NCBI GenBank assembly: GCA_035646975.1
Contig: DASROJ010000186.1
Coordinates: forward strand, 1 to 27,312
Source: DASROJ01 sp035646975
Lineage (GTDB): Bacteria; Acidobacteriota; Polarisedimenticolia; JACPZX01; DASXTC01
Reading direction: 5' to 3'
Length of the DNA stretch: 27,312 nucleotides
A program made the position numbers and the translations under genes. The notes below the pieces were generated by a model. It saw nothing but the letters and a program-made list of their open reading frames with translations, ran no database searches and had not been told where the DNA came from. Shown here in pieces: positions 14,261-22,687 of the stretch; position 1 is the first letter of the stretch, and every line of letters begins with the position of its first letter.

Positions 14261-16054
14261 TCAGAACGGAATCTCGGCGCCGGGCTCCGGTGCCGTCTCG
14301 TCCACCGTGCCGGATTCATCCTCCACCGCTGAGAGCAGCCATGAAGAAAGCAGGAGAGAGGGGCTCAGGGGAGAAATCCACTCGACGGTGAGCCCCGCGG
14401 TCGTGAGCCGCGCGGCAGCCGCCGAAGCAGGAAGCCGATCGACGCTGATCGTCCGGTCAGCACGGTCTGCTTCCGGCGGCCCGAGGGGAGGGCCGAACGG
14501 ATCCATCGATTGTCGAGACACTCGCAGCAGATCCGCCAACCGCGCGGTGTCGGCGAAAAAGAATAGATGTGCGCGATCGGGAAGCTGCTCGAGCAGGCTG
14601 CTCAGGCCTGGCTGGTCCGCAACGGACGAATGCGCCCTGCCCGCCTCCATGGCCTGTTCGAGCAGCGCCGCGGAGGTCGCGGCCACGAGGTGGCCGCCCA
14701 CGATCCTGTACGCCGGCGACAGCGGAGCGATCTGGGTGAATTCGTACGATGTGACAGGCTGGCCGCCGCGAAGCGATCGATGGTAGGCGCCCATGGCCCG
14801 GGCGAGGCCGTCGAAACGGCCGAGCGCCCGCGTGATGGCGGGCGGGTTGTTCAGCGAGATCGCGGCGACTGCCGGCGTGTTGAGGAGCGTCCGATTGGAG
14901 GCGCTCCTGGGATACCGCGAGGCGCCACCGAAGCCGATCCACAGATCATTGCCCAGCGCGCCGAACAGCTCGCGATCGACATCCATGGCCATGAACTGCT
15001 CGAGCCCCTCGAGCCGATCGCGCATGACCTTGCGATCCTCACCGGTTGCGGTGGCCAGGATTTCCGGAAGCTTGCGGTAGACCGTGTCGAGTCCGGAAAA
15101 CGAAACAGACAGATAGAAGGGAAACCCGGCCGGGATGAGAGTCGATGTCCTTGGAGTGCGTGCGACAGTATCGAACATTTCACCAGTCAGCCCCCGCCGG
15201 TCGCCGCGCAAAGCGACGAACAGCCGCTCGTGGAAGAGCTGCTTGCGTACCTCGAGCGCCAGGCCGGCTCCGGTGACGGCATCCAGGCCCAGGAGCTTGA
15301 GCGCGTGGTGCATCGGGCCCGGTTTGACGTGCCGATTCATGGCCGCCGCGATCCATGAACCCGAAGCGTAGGCGAACAGCGATCCGTGTTTTCCGAGATG
15401 GTCACGCGTCAGATGGTAGGCCGGGTCCGAGCGGAGCGACCCGGCCCTTCCGTCCGCCGTGTCCAGGATGCGGCGCATCAAGGCTCCCGACGTGGTGACG
15501 ATCCCCAGCCCTTTCATCTGCGCCGCGCTGATCCCCCCCTGCTTCCCTTGAAGGTGAAAAGTCTCGTAATCGTGCTCGTGGTAGCTGCGCGTGCTCCATG
15601 CCTCATCGCCCTGCGCGCCGAGGGCCTGGCGCGTGATCTGGTGGATGATCGCGGGCATCGTCGCGCCCGGCTGCCGCAGGTCGAAGATCATCACGGTGCC
15701 CGCCCGGTCCTCGACTCCGTCCGGGACCGTCGCGATCAGCGTTTCTCCTCCCGCCAGCCTGGAAATCTCCCGGGCCGAGGCCACAGCGGGAATTCCGTGG
15801 AGCTGGAGCTCGCGGGTGAAGAAATCGCCCAGCATGTCGGCGCCGTCAGGAGTGCCTCCCCATGTTCCGCTTGCGCGCGACAGTTCGCCGAACAGCCGCG
15901 GTGGCTCGGGCGCCAGCAGCAGCAAGGTCGTGTCCCGGGGAAGACAATCCATCGGCTGAATGGACGCGTGGTTCCGGAGACTCAAGGCCAGGCCAAGGGC
16001 CAGGGCCGTGACGAGTCCCGTGAGCAGGATGGCCGCGAGCAAGGGGGAGCGCAT
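14261..16054 (-). CDS. Membrane-anchored DUF3352-like protein
   Basis: The protein has 597 residues. Residues 4-25 form one hydrophobic segment (LLAAILLTGLVTALALGLAL) after a short basic start, consistent with a signal anchor. The rest is predicted to be outside the cytoplasm. It carries repeated patterns of the DUF3352 kind: LPRDTTLLLLAPEPPRLF near the start, the AGGETLIATV segment, a mid-protein ALRGDRRGLTGEMF, PAGFPFYLSVSF, and LGNDLWIGFGGAS. The family has no known function. ATG 16054 is chosen over an upstream in-frame start at 16111 because it directly precedes the anchor and because a sigma-70 promoter ends at its door. No Shine-Dalgarno is seen. Confidence 0.72.
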   Translation of the reverse strand: MRSPLLAAILLTGLVTALALGLALSLRNHASIQPMDCLPRDTTLLLLAPEPPRLFGELSRASGTWGGTPDGADMLGDFFTRELQLHGIPAVASAREISRLAGGETLIATVPDGVEDRAGTVMIFDLRQPGATMPAIIHQITRQALGAQGDEAWSTRSYHEHDYETFHLQGKQGGISAAQMKGLGIVTTSGALMRRILDTADGRAGSLRSDPAYHLTRDHLGKHGSLFAYASGSWIAAAMNRHVKPGPMHHALKLLGLDAVTGAGLALEVRKQLFHERLFVALRGDRRGLTGEMFDTVARTPRTSTLIPAGFPFYLSVSFSGLDTVYRKLPEILATATGEDRKVMRDRLEGLEQFMAMDVDRELFGALGNDLWIGFGGASRYPRSASNRTLLNTPAVAAISLNNPPAITRALGRFDGLARAMGAYHRSLRGGQPVTSYEFTQIAPLSPAYRIVGGHLVAATSAALLEQAMEAGRAHSSVADQPGLSSLLEQLPDRAHLFFFADTARLADLLRVSRQSMDPFGPPLGPPEADRADRTISVDRLPASAAAARLTTAGLTVEWISPLSPSLLLSSWLLSAVEDESGTVDETAPEPGAEIPF

Positions 16055-16061
16055 CGAGGGC

Positions 16062-16090
16062 CTTATATCACCCGGCCCGACGCAGTTCAA
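16062..16090 (-). promoter_or_regulatory. Sigma-70 promoter of a probable leaderless transcript
   Basis: On the minus strand TTGAAC (16090-16085), a 17-base spacer and TATAAG (16067-16062) lie so close to the ATG at 16054 that transcription should begin at or one base before the start codon. Confidence 0.6.
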
Positions 16091-16102
16091 CCGGCGTATC
16101 CG

Positions 16103-16111
16103 TGCTACCAT
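16103..16111 (+). promoter_or_regulatory. Extended -10 promoter for the acyl-CoA ligase gene
   Basis: TGCTACCAT has the extended TG motif and a four-of-six -10 hexamer, about 78 bases before the ATG at 16189. The possible -35 (TTCAAC, 16086-16091) is only 14 bases away. The two divergent promoters here overlap. Confidence 0.35.
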
Positions 16112-16188
16112 TAAAAGAGTTGAGGAACACTCCCGCTGGTCGCGCCGCCGAGGGTTGCGGGCCGCTCAAGGCCAGGAGCGAGGAGACG

Positions 16189-17817
16189 ATGAAAGAGCTT
16201 CGTTCCATCGGCGAAGTCCCTGTTCGTGCCGCCGAGATCTGGGGCCGACGCACCGCGCTCATCTTCAACAATCACCGCTTTTCCTACGACGATCTGCGTC
16301 GTTCGGTGATGGCCCTCGCAGCGAAGCTGACCGAAACCGGGCTTGAAAGAGGACAGCGTGTTGCCGTCCTCATGGACAATCGGCCCGAATACCTGATCGC
16401 CTACTTCGCGGTTCCGGCCGCCGGTGGCACCCTCGTGCCGCTCAACACGTTTCTTGCCCAGGCGGAATTGCACGACCTGTTCGTCGATTGTGGCGCCGCG
16501 ATCCTGATCACCGCCGACGCGTCGCTGCGGAAGGCGGCGCCGGCGCTCAGGGGGCTGCGAGATCTCCGCGAAATCATCGTCTGCGGTGAGTTCGGCGCCG
16601 ACCCGCCGCCGGTGCCTCTCCACATGAATGTGTCAGGTTTCTCGATCTCGATGGCGCCCGATGAATCACGTTTGCCGAACAGTTCTCCGCCAACCCACCC
16701 ACCCGGTGAAGAAGACGTCGCCGTGATCGTTTATACATCGGGCACCACCGGGACTCCCAAAGGGGTGATGCTCACCCATCGCAACCTGTTGTCGAATTCC
16801 GAGGCGTGCATCGAAGCCGTCGGCGTGACCGAGCGCGACAGGATCCTGCTCTTCCTGCCGATGTTTCACTCTTTCACCGAAATGGTTGGCCTGCTGGCGC
16901 CCATGATGGCTGGAATGAGCATGGTGCTCTGCGAACGGGTCGATCGCGCGGAAATCCGCAAGGCGATCCTTCGTCATCGACCCACCATCGTTCCGGCCGT
17001 GCCCGCCGTCTTCACGGCGATGTCGCAGGCGAGGGTCGGCGCCCTGGCGCGGTGGTTCAATCCGGTCAGGCTCTACATCAGCGGTGGCGCTCCTCTGTCG
17101 CTCGAGACCCTGCAGAAGTTCGAGGAGCTTTACCGGCGTCCACTCTGTGAAGGATATGGGTTGTCCGAGGCCTCACCCGTGGTCGCAATCAATCCACCCG
17201 TCGGTGTGCGCAAGCCGGGATCGATTGGATTGCCGCTGCCGGGACTCCGGATCCGGCTGCTGGATACGGAAGGACGCGCCGTGGAGAAGGGGGGCACGGG
17301 AGAGCTGCTCGTGCGCGGGCCGAACGTCATGAAGGGGTACTTCCGGCGGCCCGAGGAAACCGCGCGGGTCCTGGCCGATGGCTGGCTGCATACGGGCGAC
17401 CTGGTGAGGATGGACGAGGACGGATACCTTTTCGTCATGGGACGCAGCAAGGACATGCTGATCTGCAGGGGGATGAACGTCTATCCCAGGGAGATCGAGG
17501 ACGTCCTCGAAGGGCATCCACTGGTGAAGGAAGCGGCTGTGGTGGGAGTCCCTGACGCATCGCGCGGCGAGGTTCCGTTCGCTTTCATCGTCGGCCTGCC
17601 CGGGCAGATCATCGACGAAGCGGAGCTGCGAAGAGTCTGCCTGGCCAGGCTGGCTCGCTACAAGCTGCCGCGCGTGTTCAAGGTGGTAAAGGAGCTGCCG
17701 CGCAATCCCGCCGGCAAAGTCATGAAGGAAGCGCTGAAGGCGGAGGCGCTGCTCAGCCTTCCGGCTGAGCGGGGCTCGGGCGGGCGAGCCGATCGAGCGC
17801 GGCAGGCTGGAATGTGA
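16189..17817 (+). CDS. Long-chain fatty acid--CoA ligase (AMP-binding enzyme)
   Basis: This adenylate-forming enzyme of 542 residues activates a fatty acid with ATP to acyl-AMP and then to acyl-CoA. Motifs in order are the P-loop-like VYTSGTTGTPKGV near residue 181, LPMFHSF near 223, the adenine-contacting YGLSEASPV near 323, the ribose-binding GWLHTGDLV near 401, and GRSKDMLICRGMNVYPREIED near 420. The catalytic Lys is in RNPAGKVMK near 508. ATG 16189 is chosen because AGGAG precedes it; an ATG-less extension upstream to 16102 is unlikely to be coding. Its last 65 bases overlap the end of the opposing TPR gene, so the Arg/Gly-rich C-terminal tail (ERGSGGRADRARQ) may be a late extension. Confidence 0.93.
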   Translation: MKELRSIGEVPVRAAEIWGRRTALIFNNHRFSYDDLRRSVMALAAKLTETGLERGQRVAVLMDNRPEYLIAYFAVPAAGGTLVPLNTFLAQAELHDLFVDCGAAILITADASLRKAAPALRGLRDLREIIVCGEFGADPPPVPLHMNVSGFSISMAPDESRLPNSSPPTHPPGEEDVAVIVYTSGTTGTPKGVMLTHRNLLSNSEACIEAVGVTERDRILLFLPMFHSFTEMVGLLAPMMAGMSMVLCERVDRAEIRKAILRHRPTIVPAVPAVFTAMSQARVGALARWFNPVRLYISGGAPLSLETLQKFEELYRRPLCEGYGLSEASPVVAINPPVGVRKPGSIGLPLPGLRIRLLDTEGRAVEKGGTGELLVRGPNVMKGYFRRPEETARVLADGWLHTGDLVRMDEDGYLFVMGRSKDMLICRGMNVYPREIEDVLEGHPLVKEAAVVGVPDASRGEVPFAFIVGLPGQIIDEAELRRVCLARLARYKLPRVFKVVKELPRNPAGKVMKEALKAEALLSLPAERGSGGRADRARQAGM

Positions 17818-19270
17818 ACTGCTTCAACGTGGCCGCCCGCCGATAGAGCGCGAGCGCCTCGCCTCTGCGGCCCTCCTGCTCGATCTCCCACCCCAGACGC
17901 AGCAGCGCCCAGCCGGCCAGGTCGGCGGTCTGCGCCGAACGCGCGAGCTCGGCAACCGCCTGCAGATGCGGACGAGCTTCAGCCATCCGCCCCTCTTGCT
18001 GAAGAATCCTGCCGAGATCGTACCTGAGACGCAGGTCATCGGGAGCGTGTTCCCGCAATGACCCGAGCCGCCTGATGGCCTCCGGGGTGTTCCCCGAGGC
18101 CAGCAGATGGAGCGCCTCGGCCCTCGCCAGAGCCGGGGCGCTCCGGGTGGCGTCAACCTTGGCCGCACGCCGCCGCATCGGATCGGCGACGACATCGGGA
18201 ATCCCGAGCCGTGTGATCATGGTTTCCAGCCGATCAGGCGACAGCCCGCCCGTGTCGCGCGCGGATTCGACCCACAGCGCGAGCCAGCGTTTTTTCTCTT
18301 CGATGGTTTCAGGCATCGAGCGTTGCAGACCGGAGTCGATCCGGGTCATCGCATCGAGGGGATCGTTGAGCTTCAGGCGGCACTCCGCGTCGCGAAAGGC
18401 GAGCGCTCGCTCGAGCTCGATGGCGTAGCCGGCGCCGCGCTCCACCAGTCCAAGGGTTCTGCCGGAGAGCTCCATCGACTCGCGCAGGTCTCCCAGTTTG
18501 AAGAGCAAGTCGGCGCGCGCGAGCGAAATCAGCGGGGAGCCGGGGTACCGTGCGGCGGCCCTGTCGACGTATGCGAGGGCTCGACGATAATCCACCTCGT
18601 ACGCACCCGAGTAGATGTGCGCCAGAAGCATGAGCGATTCAGCGCCGAACAGCCGGCTCTTCTCGGCGGCCTGCTCGAGTTGCGCAATTCCCTTGACGGA
18701 GTCTCCGCCGGGGATCAGCAGCAGGAACCGGATCCCCTTGACGATTGGCGGCAATCGATCGGCGTAATAATTGTAGGCTCCCATCGCAAACATGGCATCG
18801 GCGGAATCGGGCGCCGTTTCGAGCAGATGACTCAGCGCCTTGTGCCCCTGTCGTACGAGAGAGGCGGCGCCGAACCGCACGCCCCGGCTGGCCTGGGACT
18901 GCGCATCCAGCATCATCGACACTCCCTGGAACAACTCCCCACGTTGACGGTCGGCCGGATCGGGGGTGTCCATCAGCAGGCTGGCCCGCCGTGCCGATTC
19001 CGACAGACGCTCCTCCATTGCCTGTCGAAGGGCCTGGTCCTCGGGGTGATCGACCAGTCGCCACCAGAGGTGGAAGGCCTGGAAGAACGGCCCTTCGGGA
19101 GCCTGTGTGTCCCGGGCGGTTATCGCGGCGAAGGCGTCTCGGGCCGCGTCGAATCGCCCCGCCCTGAGGGCCTCGATGCCCGGCGTCACATCGGGCACCG
19201 TCACCACCGCGGCGGCGGCCCGGGCTGGCAGCATTACGTAAACCAATGACAGCAAAGCAATTCTACTCAT
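17753..19270 (-). CDS. Exported TPR-repeat protein
   Basis: The protein has 505 residues. A signal peptide (about 1-21, IALLSLVYVMLPARAAAA) ends at an Ala-rich cleavage site. The mature protein is almost entirely helical, with TPR-like repeats such as LRAGRFDAARDAFAAI, FAMGAYNYYADRL, ALAYVDRAAARYPGSPLI, LGRILQQEGRMAEARPHL and LGWEIEQEGRRGEALALYRRA. No catalytic motif is visible. The gene resembles unnamed periplasmic or outer-membrane TPR proteins. ATG 19270 has AGGA three to five bases upstream; a start at 19306 is in frame but places a basic, Pro-rich segment before the signal peptide. Its 3' end overlaps the acyl-CoA ligase gene. Confidence 0.82.
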   Translation of the reverse strand: MSRIALLSLVYVMLPARAAAAVVTVPDVTPGIEALRAGRFDAARDAFAAITARDTQAPEGPFFQAFHLWWRLVDHPEDQALRQAMEERLSESARRASLLMDTPDPADRQRGELFQGVSMMLDAQSQASRGVRFGAASLVRQGHKALSHLLETAPDSADAMFAMGAYNYYADRLPPIVKGIRFLLLIPGGDSVKGIAQLEQAAEKSRLFGAESLMLLAHIYSGAYEVDYRRALAYVDRAAARYPGSPLISLARADLLFKLGDLRESMELSGRTLGLVERGAGYAIELERALAFRDAECRLKLNDPLDAMTRIDSGLQRSMPETIEEKKRWLALWVESARDTGGLSPDRLETMITRLGIPDVVADPMRRRAAKVDATRSAPALARAEALHLLASGNTPEAIRRLGSLREHAPDDLRLRYDLGRILQQEGRMAEARPHLQAVAELARSAQTADLAGWALLRLGWEIEQEGRRGEALALYRRAATLKQFTFQPAALDRLARPSPAQPEG

Positions 19271-19286
19271 TGTTCCTGTCCGGGGC

Positions 19287-19321
19287 TTGACGTGGATTCC
19301 GGGCATTGTCGTCTATATATT
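19287..19321 (+). promoter_or_regulatory. Likely sigma-70 promoter for the DUF4388 gene
   Basis: TTGACG (19287-19292) is followed by the AT-rich run TCTATATATT (19312-19321). The best -10 candidates give spacers of 19 to 21 bases, longer than ideal. It sits 64 bases upstream of the ATG at 19385. Confidence 0.4.
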
Positions 19322-19384
19322 GGCCTCACTGAGCCACAGGCGCCATCGCCGCAAGAGGCCGGACCGTATTGCCGGGATCACTCG

Positions 19385-20878
19385 ATGAACGGTCACTACA
19401 CATCGCACTATCTGGCCGAAGTCCTGCGAGATCTCTACTTCCAGGAATGCACGGGATCCATCGAGGTCAAGGACCCGACAAACCAAAGCGTCACCCTTCA
19501 TTTCGACAGGGGCATGCTGTTCTTCGGGGAGGGGACCAATCCGACGGACAGGTTCCCGGCGCATCTGGGCGCCTCGGGTCTGCTGCCGCCCGCGACGCTG
19601 ACCGAGCTGGGCCACGCCACCTCGTCCTCCCTCGAGGTGGCCGCGCGTCTGGTCAGCAAGGGTGTCCTCACCAAGGAAGCGCTTGATCCGACCGTCCGCG
19701 GCCTGGTGGAGTCGTGCGTCATCCGCGCGTTTTCCTGGCCAAGCGGTACTTACGAGTTCACGGCGCGCGAGGCCGGACCATCATTCTTCGATCCGGACAT
19801 CCTGTTCACGTTCGAGTGCATTCTCCGGGGCATCGCGAAGATGGCCTATTTTGCACCGCTGCGCGAGATCCTCCTGAAGCTTCCAGGCAAGTTGAAGATC
19901 AGCGAGAAGTTGTTTCTGCCTGTGCACCGTCTGGCGCTCAAGCCGCGGCACGGGTACATCCTTTCGCGGATCGACGGCTCCATGAAGATGGAAGAAATCG
20001 CGATGGTCCTGCCACCGGACGAGGAGGATGAATCGCTGCAGTTCATTTACGGTCTTGCAGTGCTTGGCATCGTCGAGTTCAACCCTCCACTGAACCAGGG
20101 CCCGTTCAGCCTGAGGCAAATCATGCAGGGGTTCAACGAAGCCTCCTCCCGTGAAGCGCGGGAGTCGGCTCTCATCGAGAGCGCGGCGGCACGGATTCTC
20201 GGTCAGGGTAATGCGGAAGTGCTCGGGGTGGAGCCGGACGCCCAGCTACCGGTGCTCCAGCGGGCCTTCGAGGAAGCGAAATCGCGCTACAGTCGAAGCA
20301 GATTTTCAGAGCGTGTGCGAGAGAAATACAAGATGGAGCTGGGGCTCATCGAGAACCGGTTGACCGAGGCGTTTCTGAAGCTTCAGGTAGAACGACTCGA
20401 GCGGGCGGGCCGGAAAGCCTATTCGGATGTCACGCTGGCCGAGATCAATCCCGACGAACTTTCCCTGCGGCGCGAGATGGTGAAGACCGAGGCCCAGGCC
20501 ACGCAGGAACAGAATATCAAGCTGGCGGACAGGTACTATCAGAAGGCGCGTGAGTACCTGCATGAAAAGGATTATCACAACTGCATCCAGTTCTGCCGCC
20601 TTGCCATCAAGTTCAACACTCAGTCGGCGCCGTTCCACGCCCTGATGGCCGAGGCCCTTGCGAAGAACCCGAACACGAAGTGGCAGAAGATGGCCGAAGA
20701 CGCCTACCAGACCGCCTGCGACCTCGACCCCTGGAACGCGGAGTATCGCGTTGCGCTGGGGGTTTTCTACCAGAACCAGGGTCTCGGCATCCGGGCAAGA
20801 AAGCAGTTCGAGAAGGCTCTCGAAATCCTCCCGACCCATGCCGTGGCCAAGGCAGCCCTCAAGGGGCGCGGCCGCTGA
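19385..20878 (+). CDS. DUF4388 / J-like / TPR multidomain protein
   Basis: The protein has 497 residues and no signal peptide. Residues 1 to about 175 match DUF4388 (PATAN-type), with the characteristic LAEVLRDLYFQECTGSIEV opening and LHFDRGMLFFGEG, where a hydrophobic reader strand follows a conserved Gly. A linker domain (about 180-260) contains KISEKLFLPVHRLALKPRHGYILSRIDG. Residues about 275-345 resemble a degenerate J domain (EVLGVEPDAQLPVLQRAFEEAKSRY) without the HPD tripeptide. Residues about 385-495 are TPR repeats. DUF4388 proteins are common in Acidobacteriota and deltaproteobacteria, often in regulatory or motility contexts. I infer a signalling or scaffold role. Confidence 0.82.
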   Translation: MNGHYTSHYLAEVLRDLYFQECTGSIEVKDPTNQSVTLHFDRGMLFFGEGTNPTDRFPAHLGASGLLPPATLTELGHATSSSLEVAARLVSKGVLTKEALDPTVRGLVESCVIRAFSWPSGTYEFTAREAGPSFFDPDILFTFECILRGIAKMAYFAPLREILLKLPGKLKISEKLFLPVHRLALKPRHGYILSRIDGSMKMEEIAMVLPPDEEDESLQFIYGLAVLGIVEFNPPLNQGPFSLRQIMQGFNEASSREARESALIESAAARILGQGNAEVLGVEPDAQLPVLQRAFEEAKSRYSRSRFSERVREKYKMELGLIENRLTEAFLKLQVERLERAGRKAYSDVTLAEINPDELSLRREMVKTEAQATQEQNIKLADRYYQKAREYLHEKDYHNCIQFCRLAIKFNTQSAPFHALMAEALAKNPNTKWQKMAEDAYQTACDLDPWNAEYRVALGVFYQNQGLGIRARKQFEKALEILPTHAVAKAALKGRGR

Positions 20879-20906
20879 CACGGCCCCCCGGCAGAACCTC
20901 CTTGCA

Positions 20907-20934
20907 TTGACGCGAGATGGCCGGGTGCTATAAT
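20907..20934 (+). promoter_or_regulatory. Strong sigma-70 promoter of the lipid-synthesis operon
   Basis: TTGACG (20907-20912), a 16-base spacer and a perfect TATAAT (20929-20934) preceded by TGC. It is the best-matching promoter in the window, 27 bases before the GTG at 20961. Transcription is predicted near 20941. Confidence 0.85.
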
Positions 20935-20960
20935 CGGTCGCTCATTTTGGAGGTGAACGC

Positions 20961-21446
20961 GTGATCGTCCGCGCGGGCGATCTGCAGCCCGAGGGCCTCC
21001 TGCTCGGCGAGCAACTCGAGCTCGAGCCGCTGGGGTACGACGGTGGTCTCGAGATTGGAGTTGTCGGGGCGGCAGTCAAAGCCCGAATCCTCCCGTCGCG
21101 CGGGGGGCTTGTCTGTTCCGGCAGGCTGGAAGCAACGGCGTTGGTGCCTTGTTCGCGCTGCCTCGAGCCTTACAGTTTTCCGGTCGCCCGGGATTTCGAT
21201 CTAGTTTACCTGCCGCCACCACAGGATCCCGGTGAAGCGGGGCAGGAACTGCAGATTACCAGGGACGACCTCGACGTGGCCTACTTGACCCAGGAGCGTG
21301 AACTCGATCTGAATGGGCTGGCCGCCGAGCAGATTTACCTGGCGTTGCCGATGAAGCCGCTCTGTTCGGAGGAGTGCAGAGGGCTGTGCCAGTTCTGCGG
21401 CTGCAATCTCAACACGGAACTCTGCCGCTGTTCGGTAACCGCCTGA
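20961..21446 (+). CDS. yceD: YceD family (DUF177) protein
   Basis: The protein has 161 residues. The family is linked to accumulation of 23S rRNA and large subunits and is usually encoded just upstream of rpmF, as here. Visible features are the CSRCLEPY motif in the middle, an acidic DLDVAYLTQERELDLNGLAAEQIYLALP segment, and the C-terminal Cys-rich cluster CSEECRGLCQFCGCNLN, which may bind metal. The GTG start at 20961 has GGAGG seven bases upstream. A strong sigma-70 promoter lies just before it, making this the first gene of the lipid operon. Confidence 0.92.
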   Translation: MIVRAGDLQPEGLLLGEQLELEPLGYDGGLEIGVVGAAVKARILPSRGGLVCSGRLEATALVPCSRCLEPYSFPVARDFDLVYLPPPQDPGEAGQELQITRDDLDVAYLTQERELDLNGLAAEQIYLALPMKPLCSEECRGLCQFCGCNLNTELCRCSVTA

Positions 21447-21470
21447 CAACGATAGCCAAGGGAGTTTTCG

Positions 21471-21653
21471 ATGCCTAATCCAAAACGCCGTCATTCCAAA
21501 GCTCGACGCGACCGGCGCCGCACGCATGATGCCCTGCCCACGCCGGCAGCGTCGGACTGCCTGCAGTGTCACGAGAGAAAGCTCCCCCATCGCGTCTGCC
21601 CTCACTGCGGCTTCTACAAGGGCCGTGAAGTGATCGAGGTCAAGAACATCTGA
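21471..21653 (+). CDS. rpmF: 50S ribosomal protein L32
   Basis: The protein has 60 residues. It shows the L32 start PNPKRRHSKARRDRRR followed by the Cys-type zinc ribbon, with C30 and C33 (CLQC) and C43 and C46 (CPHC). The ATG at 21471 has AAGGGAG upstream. The gene follows yceD after 24 bases, and its TGA shares one base with the plsX start. The rpmF-plsX link is widely conserved and couples ribosome and phospholipid production. Confidence 0.97.
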   Translation: MPNPKRRHSKARRDRRRTHDALPTPAASDCLQCHERKLPHRVCPHCGFYKGREVIEVKNI

Positions 21654-22675
21654 TGTCCGTCGTCATCGCCCTGGATGCCATGGGCGGAGATCACGCGCCC
21701 GCATCGGTGGTCGAGGGGGCCGTTCTGGCCTCGCGGGAGTACGGCCATCGGCTGATACTGGTCGGCCGCCAGGAAGAGGTGGGGCGCGAGCTCCTGAAAC
21801 ATGGAGTCGCCGCGCAGGACTCCGGCCCCATCTCCCTGGTCGACGCGCGCGACGTCATCGAAATGCACGAATCTCCCGTGCTGGCGCTGCGAAAGAAAAA
21901 GCACTCCTCCATCCGCGTCGCCTGTCAGCTCGTCCGCGAAGGCCGGGCGCATGGGATGGTCTCCGCCGGCAACACGGGCGCGGTCATGGTCACCGCCAAG
22001 GTGGTCATGGGCACGCTGCAGGGAATCGAACGGCCCGCGGTGATGGCCGTGCTTCCCAATCTGAAGGGGCTTTCGGTCTGGCTCGATGTCGGGGCGAACA
22101 TCGGTCCCCGGCCCGAGCACCTGCTGCAGTTCGCCGTGATGGGACAGATCTACTCGCGCGAGATACTGGGAGTGCGCGACCCTCGTGTCGGCGTTTTGAG
22201 CGTGGGCGAGGAGGACTCGAAGGGCAACGCCACCACGAAAGAAGCGCTGCATTTGATGCGTGGCAGCCGGATGAACTTCGTCGGCAACGTCGAAGGGCGT
22301 GACATCTTCAACGGCAACGTCGATGTCATCGTGTCGGATGGGTTCACCGGCAACGTGAGCCTCAAGGCGATAGAGAGCGTGGCCGAGATGCTCGCGGTCC
22401 TGCTGCGGCAGGAGATCGCCTCGAGCGGTCCGGCACGTCTCGGGTACCTGTTCATGCGCGGGGCCTTCCGCCGATTCAAGAAGAAGATCGATTACGCCGA
22501 GTATGGCGGGATGCCCCTGCTCGGAGTGAAAGGCAGCGCGATCATCTGCCACGGGCGCTCGTCTGCCCGCGCCATCAAGAATGCCATACGGGTCGCGGGC
22601 GAGGTGGTGGAAGGGCGTGTCAACGATCGCATCCAGGAAGTCATGACGGCTCAGCGGGAGCTTCTCGCGGTCTGA
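21653..22675 (+). CDS. plsX: Phosphate acyltransferase PlsX
   Basis: This enzyme converts acyl-ACP to acyl-phosphate, the first step of glycerol-3-phosphate acylation for phospholipids. It has 340 residues. Motifs are the N-terminal IALDAMGGDHAP, GLVSAGNTGA (here MVSAGNTGA), GANIGPRPEHLLQFAVMG, and NFVGNVEGRDIFNGNVDVIVSDGFTGNVSLK, all characteristic. The ATG at 21653 overlaps the rpmF stop by one base. In most genomes fabH follows, but here fabD comes next, 12 bases on. Confidence 0.97.
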   Translation: MSVVIALDAMGGDHAPASVVEGAVLASREYGHRLILVGRQEEVGRELLKHGVAAQDSGPISLVDARDVIEMHESPVLALRKKKHSSIRVACQLVREGRAHGMVSAGNTGAVMVTAKVVMGTLQGIERPAVMAVLPNLKGLSVWLDVGANIGPRPEHLLQFAVMGQIYSREILGVRDPRVGVLSVGEEDSKGNATTKEALHLMRGSRMNFVGNVEGRDIFNGNVDVIVSDGFTGNVSLKAIESVAEMLAVLLRQEIASSGPARLGYLFMRGAFRRFKKKIDYAEYGGMPLLGVKGSAIICHGRSSARAIKNAIRVAGEVVEGRVNDRIQEVMTAQRELLAV

Positions 22676-22687
22676 AGGAGACAAAGA

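Noticed and set aside
18107..19249. 380-codon plus-strand frame opposite the exported TPR gene
   Set aside because: The minus strand has a signal peptide and TPR repeats, whereas the plus frame is Gly/Arg/His-rich with no recognisable domain.
19271..19384. Minus-strand promoter for the exported TPR gene
   Set aside because: The AT-rich run there reads as TATATA on both strands but no -35 at a usable distance was found on the minus strand.
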